The notes under the pieces: generated by a model | The model's database searches: none | What the model saw: only the letters and a program-made list of their open reading frames with translations | Told to the model about the DNA's origin: nothing | Shown here: piece after piece, positions 14,007-27,709 of the stretch | Layout of the letters: every line of letters starts with the position of its first letter | Numbering within the stretch: position 1 is the first letter of the stretch | Made by a program: the position numbers and the translations under genes | Assembly: GCA_009731375.1 (NCBI GenBank) | Contig: BJOX01000052.1 | Span: forward strand, 107,694-164,727 | DNA length: 57,034 nucleotides | From: Paulinella micropora | Lineage: Eukaryota; Cercozoa; Imbricatea; Euglyphida | Direction: 5' to 3'

Positions 14007-14508
14007 ATACTTCCTCTAAGGCATACTGATGCAGCTGATGGCACAATCCGTTTCCGGACATGAGCCTACATGCCCTTGTTCGAGGTGCTCCGTCCCCACC
14101 TAGTCAGTCTCTCGACTGATTATAGGGGCCACCGATGGAGCTCCTGAGGGCAAGACTACACTAAGCCGAGGTTATTCCGCAGTGCCAACAACCTCTTGCA
14201 AAACGTTGCCGCATGTGCAAGTGCGTACACCAAGCATGGTTGCTAGAACTACCTCAAAACCCCACCCATAACAGTTTGGTATCCGCTGGGTTCACGGGCT
14301 ATCAACCGGCATAGCGGAGTTTAAGATCTTCGACAGGCGCCCAACGACCCTCCTCCCCAGCATCATCCACCAAATGGTTTTGAGTTGGCATCACAGTTTA
14401 ACGCCGTAAGGCCATTGGGCTGGAGCTCTGATAAACAAGCGTGACTAAGTTTTTATCATCAGGTGTTACCCTCAAATATATCACAGTCAACACTCCGAGA
14501 AGAAAGAT
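14007..14508. repeat. Family A, copy 2a (first of tandem pair)
   Basis: A 502-base unit beginning atacttcctctaaggcatac and ending cactccgagaagaaag, followed immediately by a second unit. It belongs to a subfamily distinct from copies 1 and 4, with many shared differences. Confidence 0.88.
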
Positions 14509-14963
14509 ATACTTCCTCTAAGGCATACTGATGCAGCTGATGGCACGATCCGTTTCCGGACATGAGCCTCCATGCCCTTGTTCGAGGTGCTCCATCCCCA
14601 CCTAGTCAGTCTCTCGACTGATTATAGGGGCCACCGATGGAGCTCCTGAGGGCAAGACTACACTAAGCCGAGGTTATTCCGCAGTCCCAACAACCTCTTG
14701 CAAAACGTTGCCGCATGTGCAAGTGCGTACACCAAGCATGGTTGCTAGAACTACCTCAAAACCCCACCCATAACAATTTGGTATCCGCTGGGTCCACGGG
14801 CTATCAACCGGCATAGCGGAGTTTAAGATCTTCGACAGGCGCCCAACGACCCTCCTCCCCAGCATCATCCACCAAATGGTTTTGAGTTGGCATCACAGTT
14901 TAACGCCGTAAGGCCATTGGGCTGGAGCTCTGATAAACAAGCGTGACTACGTTTTTATCATCA

Positions 14964-14966
<3 letters not shown>
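14509..14966. repeat. Family A, copy 2b (second of tandem pair)
   Basis: Almost identical to copy 2a over its length but ends at atcatcagg, where an AAT array replaces the last ~40 bases. High identity between the two suggests recent unequal exchange or slippage of a full unit. Confidence 0.88.
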
Positions 14967-15052
<86 letters not shown>

Positions 15053-15079
15053 TAATAATATGATAATATGATAATCATG

Positions 15080-15134
<55 letters not shown>

Positions 15135-15145
15135 GAATAACAATA
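14967..15145. repeat. (AAT)n microsatellite
   Basis: AAT array with ATG/ATC interruptions near 15060-15080, flanking SINE copy 4. Confidence 0.95.
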
Positions 15146-15277
15146 GTGCTTCTCTGTCAATGGCTGATGCATTTCTGCACATGTGCCTCCATCGTCTCAC
15201 CCGTGAGGGGAGTACGAAGAATTGACGATAAGCTCTAATGACACCCCCGCAAGGGCAGTTCCAACACTTCCAGACGG
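15146..15277 (-). mobile_element. tRNA-derived SINE, copy 4 (head lost in gap)
   Basis: The 3' body of the SINE is present; the tRNA-like head would lie inside the N run 15278-15821. Confidence 0.85.
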
Positions 15278-15821
15278 NNNNNNNNNNNNNNNNNNNNNNN
15301 NNNNNNNNNNNNNNNNNNNNNNNNNNNNNNNNNNNNNNNNNNNNNNNNNNNNNNNNNNNNNNNNNNNNNNNNNNNNNNNNNNNNNNNNNNNNNNNNNNNN
15401 NNNNNNNNNNNNNNNNNNNNNNNNNNNNNNNNNNNNNNNNNNNNNNNNNNNNNNNNNNNNNNNNNNNNNNNNNNNNNNNNNNNNNNNNNNNNNNNNNNNN
15501 NNNNNNNNNNNNNNNNNNNNNNNNNNNNNNNNNNNNNNNNNNNNNNNNNNNNNNNNNNNNNNNNNNNNNNNNNNNNNNNNNNNNNNNNNNNNNNNNNNNN
15601 NNNNNNNNNNNNNNNNNNNNNNNNNNNNNNNNNNNNNNNNNNNNNNNNNNNNNNNNNNNNNNNNNNNNNNNNNNNNNNNNNNNNNNNNNNNNNNNNNNNN
15701 NNNNNNNNNNNNNNNNNNNNNNNNNNNNNNNNNNNNNNNNNNNNNNNNNNNNNNNNNNNNNNNNNNNNNNNNNNNNNNNNNNNNNNNNNNNNNNNNNNNN
15801 NNNNNNNNNNNNNNNNNNNNN

Positions 15822-15852
<31 letters not shown>

Positions 15853-15992
15853 AGAGAGAGAGAGAGAGAGATGATGATGATGGTGATGATGATGATGGTG
15901 ATGATGATGATGATGATTATTATTATTACATGATGATGATGATGATGATGATTACATGATGATTACATGATGATATTGATAATAATAATGAT

Positions 15993-16027
<35 letters not shown>

Positions 16028-16080
16028 TAGTGGTAGTAGTAGTAGTAGTAGTAGTGGTAGTAGTAGTAGTAGTAGTAGTA

Positions 16081-16134
<54 letters not shown>

Positions 16135-16149
16135 TAATAATAATAATAA
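15278..16149. repeat. Gap, poly-G and GAT/CAG/AGT/AAT arrays
   Basis: N run to 15821, a pure G run of 29 bases at the contig edge, a short GA run, then GAT, CAG, AGT and AAT trinucleotide blocks. ORFs spanning the N block are meaningless. Confidence 0.93.
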
Positions 16150-16261
16150 TGTATATCCTGCCAATTGCTGAGCCAAAAGGCCATGTGCATCCAGTCCTCC
16201 ATTCCATAAGGAAAGTCTCCACACCAATCGGTGGAATAAAGGAAGTGACGGCATAGAACAT
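16150..16261. repeat. Dispersed repeat family D, copy 1 (cut by gap)
   Basis: About 110 bases (ccaattgctgagccaaaagg ... caccaatcggtggaataaag) repeated at 16862-16965. Both copies follow an AAT array and both end in N, so the full element is not visible. Confidence 0.8.
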
Positions 16262-16621
16262 NNNNNNNNNNNNNNNNNNNNNNNNNNNNNNNNNNNNNNN
16301 NNNNNNNNNNNNNNNNNNNNNNNNNNNNNNNNNNNNNNNNNNNNNNNNNNNNNNNNNNNNNNNNNNNNNNNNNNNNNNNNNNNNNNNNNNNNNNNNNNNN
16401 NNNNNNNNNNNNNNNNNNNNNNNNNNNNNNNNNNNNNNNNNNNNNNNNNNNNNNNNNNNNNNNNNNNNNNNNNNNNNNNNNNNNNNNNNNNNNNNNNNNN
16501 NNNNNNNNNNNNNNNNNNNNNNNNNNNNNNNNNNNNNNNNNNNNNNNNNNNNNNNNNNNNNNNNNNNNNNNNNNNNNNNNNNNNNNNNNNNNNNNNNNNN
16601 NNNNNNNNNNNNNNNNNNNNN
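16262..16621. other. Assembly gap
   Basis: 360 bases of N. Flanks are family D on the left and the head half of a SINE on the right. Confidence 0.99.
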
Positions 16622-16718
16622 CGGTATGTTCAATGAAAATACTGGTGGCACCGACGGGAATCGAACTGGCGACAGGGCCCAGATGGTAGAACTTGACCAC
16701 TGGGCTATCACGGTGTCC
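16622..16718 (-). mobile_element. tRNA-derived SINE, copy 5 (head half)
   Basis: tRNA-like head with A- and B-box and the first bases of the body. The rest is lost in the preceding N run. Confidence 0.87.
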
Positions 16719-16720
16719 AA

Positions 16721-16788
<68 letters not shown>

Positions 16789-16830
16789 TTAATAATAATA
16801 ATATAATAATATAATAATAATAGTAATAAC

Positions 16831-16861
<31 letters not shown>
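16719..16861. repeat. (AAT)n array with an internal ATT inversion
   Basis: AAT repeats switch to ATT near 16745-16760 and back, giving a short self-complementary stretch. Confidence 0.93.
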
Positions 16862-16965
16862 GTGTATCTCCTGCCAATTGCTGAGCCAAAAGGCCATGTG
16901 CATCCAGTCCTCCATTCCATAAGGAAAGTCTCCACACCAATCGGTGGAATAAAGGAAGTCCCCCG
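16862..16965. repeat. Dispersed repeat family D, copy 2 (cut by gap)
   Basis: Second copy of the repeat at 16150-16261, followed by N at 16966-17123. Confidence 0.8.
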
Positions 16966-17123
16966 NNNNNNNNNNNNNNNNNNNNNNNNNNNNNNNNNNN
17001 NNNNNNNNNNNNNNNNNNNNNNNNNNNNNNNNNNNNNNNNNNNNNNNNNNNNNNNNNNNNNNNNNNNNNNNNNNNNNNNNNNNNNNNNNNNNNNNNNNNN
17101 NNNNNNNNNNNNNNNNNNNNNNN

Positions 17124-17256
17124 CCTCCGCAAGGGCAGTTCCAACACTTCCAGACGGACCAGTATGTTCAATGAAAAAACTGGTGGCACCGACGGGAATC
17201 GAACTGGCGACAGGGCCCAGATGGTAGAACTTGACCACTGGGCTATCACGGTGTCC
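17124..17256 (-). mobile_element. tRNA-derived SINE, copy 6 (body cut by gap)
   Basis: Head and part of the body are present; the 3' part lies in the preceding N run. Boxes are intact. Confidence 0.87.
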
Positions 17257-17290
<34 letters not shown>

Positions 17291-17455
17291 GTGCTTCTCT
17301 GTCAATGGCTGATGCATTTCTGCACATGCGCCTCCATCGTCTCACCCGTGAGGGGAGTACGAAGAATTGACGATAGGCTCTAATGACACCCCCGCAAGGG
17401 CAGTTCCAACACTTCCAGACGGACCGGTATGTTCAATGAAAATACTGGTGGCACC
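17291..17455 (-). mobile_element. tRNA-derived SINE, copy 7 (head missing)
   Basis: The body is complete but the element ends at ggcacc, exactly where the tRNA-like head joins the body, and AAT repeat follows. The whole Pol III promoter is absent. Confidence 0.87.
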
Positions 17456-17519
17456 AATAATAATGATAATAATAAGAATAATAAGAATAATAAGAATAAT
17501 AAGAATAATAATAATAATA

Positions 17520-17763
17520 GTGCTTCTCTGTCAATGGCTGATGCATTTCTGCACATGCGCCTCCATCGTCTCACCCGTGAGGGGAGTACGAAGAATTGAC
17601 GATAAGCTCTAATGACANNNNNNNNNNNNNNNNNNNNNNNNNNNNNNNNNNNNNNNNNNNNNNNNNNNNNNNNNNNNNNNNNNNNNNNNNNNNNNNNNNN
17701 NNNNNNNNNNNNNNNNNNNNGGCCCAGATGGTAGAACTTGACCACTGGGCTATCACGGTGTCC
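17520..17763 (-). mobile_element. tRNA-derived SINE, copy 8 (internal gap)
   Basis: 3' body at 17520-17617, N at 17618-17720, and the first ~43 bases of the head at 17721-17763. Probably one full-length element. Confidence 0.83.
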
Positions 17764-18216
<453 letters not shown>

Positions 18217-18217
<1 letters not shown>

Positions 18218-18267
18218 CTAGGGGCTGCGCCAACGCCTGAAAGGATGGTTTGCGGTGCGTCGCGCAG

Positions 18268-18321
<54 letters not shown>

Positions 18322-19510
18322 NNNNNNNNNNTTGGAGCAATCTCAGCCATTCATTTTGGTGCCGGCGAATTCGCTTCGGGTAGGTACAATTGCGGGGCTG
18401 GGGTTCCCGGGGGGAGGGCCCCCGGACCCCTCCTTACCCTGTCGACGGGGAAGCTGGGGTCTGGGGGGCCCTCCCCCCGGGAACCCAGCCCGGCAATGCT
18501 ATGTACCCCACGCGTATTAGCCGGCACCAAAATGAATGGCTGAGAATGCTCTAAGGCTCCGGAAGGGTTCATACCGGCCACCCCGGCAATTGAACGTACC
18601 CTGTCGATTGTGGAACGTTCAATTGCCGGAGGTGCCAGCAGAACGCAAGTGTAATTTCTGGTGGTACAAAAATCTAAAATATCTGGGTTTTGTGCCACCC
18701 GGCACCAAAACTTTTGGATCTCCGAAGAGAGCTCACCGAGAGGTGTCGGGTACACCAAACATCAGCCTCAAACTCCATCTGGTGTTCGCGAACGGCGCCT
18801 GGTGGCGCAAAAACCTGAATATTCTGGTTTTACGCCACCCGGCACAATTTTTAATATTTTCGAAGAGAGCTCATCAAGAAGTGTCAGATACACCAAATAT
18901 CAGACGCTACCTCTGGTATGCGCAAACGGCGCCTGGTGGCACAAAGACATCAATTTTCTGGTTTTGGTGGCACCCGCGACCAAATGGGTACGTACAATTG
19001 CAATGCTGGGGTTCCCGGGGGGGGGGGGGGGGGGGGGGCCCCCCCCCCCCCCGGGAGGGGGGAGCGTGCCAGTGCGTGCCNNNNNNNNNNAAAAAAACAA
19101 GGAATTTTGGCAATCAGGACACTCACCTAACGCACATATTTGCGCGAATTCCAGAAACATTATGTCAGCATCAACATCGAGTCTGCGGCTAGCCACCCTG
19201 TCAATATGAGCTCCCAACTCCTCCTGGTTCACACAAACCATGATTTATGGGCAAAAAAAGGCCAAAAAAACAAGGAATTTTTTGCATTCAGGACACTCCC
19301 GTAACGCAAATATTTGCGTGAATTCCAAAGAAATTACATCAGCATCAACATGGAGTCTGGGCTAGGCACCCTGCAAATATGAGCTCCCAACTCCTCGTCG
19401 TTCCCACAAACCATGATTTATGGGGACGGGGGTGCGGAAAAGGGGGGGTGGGGGGGACTATTTCCATTTTCCCCCAAACCCCCACCCCCTACTCCCAACA
19501 TCTTTCAGGG
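18217..19510. repeat. Composite repeat E, copy 2
   Basis: Same order of modules as 12215-13593: actaggggctgcgcc end, C run plus N (18322-18331), ~142 bp units with cggcgcctggtgg, GC-rich gggtac.t.caatt..cgg part, N (19081-19090), two ~165 bp units and the G-rich/C-rich end. Near 18341-18545 it carries an inverted pair (cattcattttggtgccggcg / gccggcaccaaaatgaatgg) not seen in copy 1. Confidence 0.82.
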
Positions 19511-19536
19511 ATAACAATAATAAAAATAAAAATAAA

Positions 19537-19635
<99 letters not shown>

Positions 19636-19640
19636 GTAAT
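19511..19640. repeat. (AAT)n/(AAAT)n microsatellite
   Basis: AAAT-like start then AAT repeat up to family A copy 3a. Confidence 0.95.
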
Positions 19641-20138
19641 ATACTTCCTCTAAGGCATACTGATGCAGCTGATGGCACGATCCGTTTCCGGACATGAGCC
19701 TCCATGCCCTTGTTCGAGGTGCTCCATCCCCACCTAGTCAGTCTCTCGACTGATTATAGGGGCCACCGAGCTCCTGAGGGCAAGACTACACTAAGCCGAG
19801 GTTATTCCGCAGTCCCAACAACCTCTTGCAAAACGTTGCCGCATGTGCAAGTGCGTACACCAAGCATGGTTGCTAGAACTACCTCAAAACCCCACCCATA
19901 ACAATTTGGTATCCGCTGGGTCCACGGGCTATCAACCGGCATAGCGGAGTTTAAGATCTTCGACAGGCGCCCAACGACCCTCCTCCCCAGCATCATCCAC
20001 CAAATGGTTTTGAGTTGGCATCACAGTTTAACGCCGTAAGGCCATTGGGCTGGAGCTCTGATAAACAAGCGTGACTAAGTTTTTATCATCAGGTGTTACC
20101 CTCAAATATATCACAGTCAACACTCCGAGAAGAAAGAT
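19641..20138. repeat. Family A, copy 3a (first of second tandem pair)
   Basis: Nearly identical to copy 2a but with a 4-base deletion (ccaccgagctcc instead of ccaccgatggagctcc), giving a 498-base unit. Confidence 0.88.
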
Positions 20139-20633
20139 ATACTTCCTCTAAGGCATACTGATGCAGCTGATGGCACGATCCGTTTCCGGACATGAGCCTC
20201 CATGCCCTTGTTCGAGGTGCTCCATCCCCACCTAGTCAGTCTCTCGACTGATTATAGGGGCCACCGATGGAGCTCCTGAGGGCAAGACTACACTAAGCCG
20301 AGGTTATTCCGCAGTCCCAACAACCTCTTGCAAAACGTTGCCGCATGTGCAAGTGCGTACACCAAGCATGGTTGCTAGAACTACCTCAAAACCCCACCCA
20401 TAACAATTTGGTATCCGCTGGGTCCACGGGCTATCAACCGGCATAGCGGAGTTTAAGATCTTCGACAGGCGCCCAACGACCCTCCTCCCCAGCATCATCC
20501 ACCAAATGGTTTTGAGTTGGCATCACAGTTTAACGCCGTAAGGCCATTGGGCTGGAGCTCTGATAAACAAGCGTGACTAAGTTTTTATCATCAGGTGTTA
20601 CCCTCAAATACATCACAGTCAACACTCCGAGAA
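20139..20633. repeat. Family A, copy 3b
   Basis: Second unit of the pair, full length to cactccgagaa, then AAT repeat. Units 2a, 2b, 3a and 3b form one very similar group. Confidence 0.88.
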
Positions 20634-20653
20634 ATAGTAATATAATAATAATA

Positions 20654-20724
<71 letters not shown>

Positions 20725-20770
20725 TTATTATTATTATTATTAATAATACAGATGATGATGATGATGATGT
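20634..20770. repeat. (AAT)n with ATT and GAT tails
   Basis: AAT array that inverts to ATT near 20724-20740 and ends in GAT repeats. Confidence 0.93.
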
Positions 20771-21400
20771 GATAAACATGGCTATGTAAGGATAAGTTGC
20801 TAGGATTAGATTAGCATGAGTATTAGTATGAAGGGGCCCACCTAGTTCACGGAAAGTGCCACAAAAATGCTTGGTTTATTGTATTTTGCGGATCTTGACT
20901 GCACCGGGCCGCGCTAATTATCCCATCCGGTACCAAAAAAAAAAGTGGCTTGTGAAAAAGACTCAAAGAAAATTTGGCGCCGATGCACCACACTAAACGC
21001 CAGAATGTAGAGAGCACCCACCCATCAGGCTCTGAACCCCCCATTTTCCCCCTCTGAAAATTCGACAGCATTAACCCGCAAGAGCAGTGAGACACTGGCC
21101 AAAATCCCATTGTGCAAGTGGACTTGCAACTTTTGAATCAACTTCAAGTTGAGCAGTGAGAGCAAACTCAACCAACACAGAGTGAAAGAATCACAACTAA
21201 CGCACTTTTCGGTTCAAACACTGCTTTGAGCAGCCTTGAGTAAGGGTCGACCTCTGAGTTCACGGGCAAGGGTCGAACTCTGAGTTCACGACCCAACCCT
21301 AGGACAAATTTTCCGTTCTTTCCGTGCAAATTTTTCCTAAATTTTCCGTTCTTTCCGTGCAAATTTTTCCTGAACTGGCCGGTCGCCTTGGTGGACTAGG
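20771..21400. other. Unique DNA with small tandem duplications
   Basis: Unique sequence without a supported gene. Two small local duplications are visible: gagttcac with gggtcga near 21245-21290, and attttccgttctttccgtgc twice near 21310-21365. Confidence 0.6.
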
Positions 21401-21575
21401 TAGCCCACTTGATAATTTTGCAAGTAGGATCACTGTTATTATGTATTAGTTTTTAAGTTGAGGTTGCTGCTGCTGCTGCTGCTGCTGTTGTTGTTGTTGT
21501 TTGTTGTTGTTGTTAGCCCACTTGATAGTTTTGCAAGTAGGATCACTGTTATTATGTATTAGTTTTTAAGTTGTC

Positions 21576-21606
<31 letters not shown>

Positions 21607-21779
21607 TTGTTTTTGTTGTTGTTGTTGTTGGTGTTGTTGTTTTATTGTTTTTGTTATTATTTTTATTATTGTTGTTGCTGTTGTTGTTGTTGTTGTTGTT
21701 GTTGTTGATGATGATGACGATGATGATGATGATGATGATGATGATGTTGTTGACAATGATGATGATGATGATGATGTTC

Positions 21780-21843
<64 letters not shown>

Positions 21844-21867
21844 TGTTGTTGTTGTTGTTGCTGTTGC

Positions 21868-21907
<40 letters not shown>

Positions 21908-22080
21908 GCTGCTGTTGCTGTTTTTGTCGTTGTTGTTGTTGTTGTTGTTGTCGTCGTCGTCGTTGTCGTCGTCGTCGTCCTCTTCATCTTCGTCTTCTTC
22001 GTCTTCATCCTCATCGTATTTGCCTTCATCGTCGTTGGTGGTTTTGGTGGTGGTGGCAGTGGTGGTGAAGCTGTTGTTGT
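21401..22080. repeat. ~115 bp duplication and long TTG/GAT/AGT/GTC arrays
   Basis: A unit starting agcccacttgat and ending ttagtttttaagttg occurs at about 21401 and 21515. TGC, TTG, GAT, AGT, TTG and GTC trinucleotide blocks follow to 22080. The minus-strand T/N/D-rich ORFs are translated repeat. Confidence 0.9.
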
Positions 22081-22712
22081 GATAATTGACACTTACCCCT
22101 TTAGAGCTAAAGCCACTGTCACCGCCAGAAAGGACACCCATACAATAAAAGCGCAAATTTTTGCCTTGAACTGTTCGATTACCTATACACAATGGACTTT
22201 ACATAGCCTTGAACTTCTCCCTGCTGTCTTTGTCTCTCTCTCTCTCTCTTCCTCTTTCTCTTTGTCTCTCTGTCTCTGTCTCTCTCTCTCTCTCTGTCTC
22301 TGTCTCTGTGTGTCTCTCTCTCTCTCTCTCGCCCTCTCTCTTTCTCTATCATCTCCTTTCCTTTTGCCGGGCGAGAAGGGGGGGGGGGGGGGGGGGGGGN
22401 NNNNNNNNNNNNNNNNNNNNNNNNNNNNNNNNNNNNNNNNNNNNNNNNNNNNNNNNNNNNNNNNNNNNNNNNNNNNNNNNNNNNNNNNNNNNNNNNNNNN
22501 NNNNNNNNNNNNNNNNNNNNNNNGGGGATTAGCACCGAGCTATATCGGGGGTGTAAAATCAGCCGGCATATATTAGGCTTCGGAAGCCTCATGACCCTGC
22601 ATATGTGCCAACATATGTATCAAAAAGCTAACAAAAACAGACAAACAAACAAACGAACAAACGGACAAACAAACGGCAGCCACACAGTTATTAAAGAAGG
22701 GAATCTTAGTAC
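22081..22712. other. Short unique DNA, (CT)n, poly-G, gap, unique DNA
   Basis: ~140 bases of unique DNA (see rejected exon candidate), a CT/CTGT array to about 22350, a G run, N at 22400-22523, then ~190 unique bases with an AAAC-type stretch. No gene supported. Confidence 0.7.
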
Positions 22713-24548
<1,836 letters not shown>

Positions 24549-25129
24549 GAAATATCGACTGATGTCAGAAAAAAGGAGCTTCTGATTTCGTCAACCAAGG
24601 AAATCTGTGGGTAAAGTATTAACCCGATGCCCAGCTAAGCCGTGATGTTTGCACGGAAGGGACTGATACAGGCGATACCAAATCCCTAGTACCAGGCGGG
24701 GCCAGGGCTCGTTCATAAGCGCCCCTTGCAGAACGAGCTCCCACCTCCATTACAGAGGACCCAGTAAGCAGATGGAGTTTCGAGAATGTTCGACAGTCTA
24801 GTATAAACCGACAGAGCACTGTGGGCTTTATTCCGGGCTCAACAAGCGAGAAAGGGCACCCTGAGGGAACAGGATTGTGCTTCCCGTCGCTATTTCGGCA
24901 TGTGACTNNNNNNNNNNNNNNNNNNNNNNNNNNNNNNNNNNNNNNNNNNNNNNNNNNNNNNNNNNNNNNNNNNNNNNNNNNNNNNNNNNNNNNNNNNNNN
25001 NNNNNNNNNNNNNNNNNNNNNNNNNNNNNNNNNNNNNNNNNNNNNNNNNNNNNNNNNNNNNNNNNNNNNNNNNNNNNNNNNNNNNNNNNNNNNNNNNNNN
25101 NNNNNNATGTCAGAAAAAAGGAGCTTCTG

Positions 25130-25130
<1 letters not shown>
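24549..25130 (-). repeat. Family C, copy 3 and a second fragment across a gap
   Basis: Inverted copy at 24549-24907, N at 24908-25106, then atgtcagaaaaaaggagctt at 25107, which is the 3' end of the family again. Either two copies flank the gap or the gap hides a tandem arrangement. Confidence 0.8.
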
Positions 25131-25732
<602 letters not shown>

Positions 25733-26132
25733 TGTCTGTATTGACATACATATCATCGCATCATGCCTACATACATTAAATGTTTACGTTAAAAACGTAC
25801 ATACATACATACATACATACATACATACATACATACAGATACATACATACATACTTCAAAAATATGTGTTTTGCCAGTACTCCCATCGCATCTACTTTTA
25901 TTCAAACTGTATGCGGGAAAACGAGTGTAGTTAATTTTATCAGTCCACCTCCACAAAATGTGGTCAGGTTACCGATGAAACTGCATATGCGGCGCGCCAA
26001 ATTCGACGTGTTTTGCGGGCTCGCCGGCCCGGCTCCGGCTCGCCCGCAAAACACGTCAAATTTGTGGCTAGCCTCATAATATACTATTCTCCTCGTAACA
26101 CGTTAGCCCGCATTTAAACTTGTCGACATTAC
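25733..26132. other. Unique DNA with (CATA)n
   Basis: CATA array at about 25797-25853 within unique DNA. The strongest feature is the hairpin listed at 25999-26063. No gene seen. Confidence 0.7.
25999..26063. repeat. GC-rich hairpin, 22 bp arms, 21 base loop
   Basis: Arms 25999-26020 and 26042-26063 are inverted repeats with one mismatch (core gacgtgttttgcgggc). The loop contains a further gccgg/ccggc pair. It could be a small foldback element or a structured RNA end. It is unlike its AT-rich neighbours in base composition. Confidence 0.9.
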
Positions 26133-26154
26133 TCATCATAGATAGGTAGGTAGG

Positions 26155-26194
<40 letters not shown>

Positions 26195-26318
26195 ATCTGA
26201 TAGGTAGATAGATAGATAGATAGATAGACAATGTAAGGAAGGAACAAGCAAACAAAAAAGGAAGGAGCAAACACTCCATTCTGTCTTACAACATGGTGCG
26301 TCAAGAAAAGAGCTGGGG
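26133..26318. repeat. Short (GATA)n arrays and unique DNA
   Basis: GGTA/GATA repeats at about 26141-26228, then ~90 unique bases. Confidence 0.85.
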
Positions 26319-26341
26319 TAACCCTAACCCTAACCCTAACC
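26319..26341 (-). repeat. Interstitial telomere-like (TTAGGG) tract
   Basis: Three and a half copies of CCCTAA on the plus strand. If the host telomere repeat is TTAGGG, this may mark a repaired break or chance. It is too short to be a chromosome end. Confidence 0.6.
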
Positions 26342-27134
26342 ACGAGTTGCACTCGCAAAACTGAGCGATTCTGACGTGAATGTATAACGCGTGACCGAAA
26401 AAGGTTCACTTGCGGGGGGGTTGTCAAAATTCACAATTTTCGGGTTGTCACAATTCAGTAAAAAGGGATATTAATAGGGTTGTGCACGCAAAAATCTGAC
26501 TCCTTGGGGAAAAGAAAAAAACACATACATTGTTGATAGAAAGTCCTCCTCTTTGACACACATTCATCCAAAACAGCACCCTTCCTAGTTACTACTCTTC
26601 CTCTTACTTTTGAGAACATGAAGCCTCATCCAAATCATGTGTATCGGATGTTTTTTTTTGCCCCTATGATTTTCGGAAAGTTGCCTGACCATTAGGCGAA
26701 ACATGTGCCCCCCCTGTGAATTAGGCAAAACATCCTGACCCCCCTGTGAAAATTGCCTCAGAATTTTGTCAAGCCTTGGCGACAAATCAAGCGTAAAAAA
26801 GGAGTTCTGGGAAAAAACTTGCCTGAACTTTTTCACGCGAAAACCCAGATAACACCTCAGATGTGATGGAAAGACAAACGGCCGTTCACGCATTTTTGTC
26901 TATGAAGACCCAGATAACACCTCAGGTGTCGAAAGGCAAAAAAAACGAAACGGTCAACGGGCCGCGCAGTTGCGTGGGGTAATCTTGTGCCAGGTGCACC
27001 TTCTGCCGTAATTTTCTCTTGTTTTCTCAACCGGCACATGTTTTCTTTTCGACCATGTTGTCTAGGTTGTGTTGAGTTATGAGTTATGTATGAGTTTGTA
27101 TGTATGTATGTATCTATGTATGTATGTATGTATG

Positions 27135-27165
<31 letters not shown>

Positions 27166-27709
27166 GGATTACAGAGTGCAAGGGCAAGGAAAGAGAAAAA
27201 GAAAAGAAAAGTAGTATAGGTGGCCACTTGCGGACGGATGTTCAGTGCAGTTTCTGTACAGAAACCACACTAAGAGCATTTATTGTGTTTTGAAGCTACC
27301 TATTCTCTCTAAGTTCAAAACAACAATTTCATTAAAATCTCTCTTATTATGATCGCATGAATTTCGTTCTATTTTCTTCGTGGATTAGACTTTCAGTCAT
27401 TATCAAATTCTGCGCCACTGCACCAACGCACTAACGCAGTAGCGCGCTGGAGTCGTGGCGACGATGTCTGGATGTTTTTACCAGAAATTCTCAGTCAAAA
27501 AATATAACATTGTGAGAAGTGTTTTTCCACTAAGAGCCTTTATTCATTATTTCGTCTTCCTATTTATAACAAATACAGACAGACAAAAGAAAGAAAAACT
27601 GCTATCTATTGATATTTGAAAGCATACCGCTACGCTTGTCGTTTTCAAACATCGTTAAAAAAAATTAATTTCATTTAAGTGCAAGGACATAATAAGACAT
27701 AAAAGGACA
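26342..27709. other. Unique DNA without a supported gene
   Basis: Mostly unique. Small duplications are present: cccccctgtgaa twice near 26705-26750, acccagataacacctcag twice (about 26845 and 26909), and actaagagc.tttatt near 27269 and 27530. A GTAT array lies at about 27097-27163. AT content rises toward 27.7 kb, where the Polinton/virophage-like block starts. Confidence 0.6.

Noticed and set aside
14674-14868. 64-codon minus ORF repeated at 19802 and 20304
   Set aside because: It recurs because family A recurs; it is not open in the diverged copies 1 and 4 and shows no protein features.
15197-17345. ORFs of 218-460 codons across N blocks
   Set aside because: Most codons are N. Visible ends are SINE, family D and SSR sequence.
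20847-21110. 87-codon minus ORF
   Set aside because: Composition like surrounding non-coding DNA; no domain or exon context.
22079-22192. Possible minus-strand exon (acceptor TGTGTATAG, donor GGG/GTAAGT)
   Set aside because: Splice-like borders enclose ~80 open bases, but no neighbouring exon or recognisable protein supports it.
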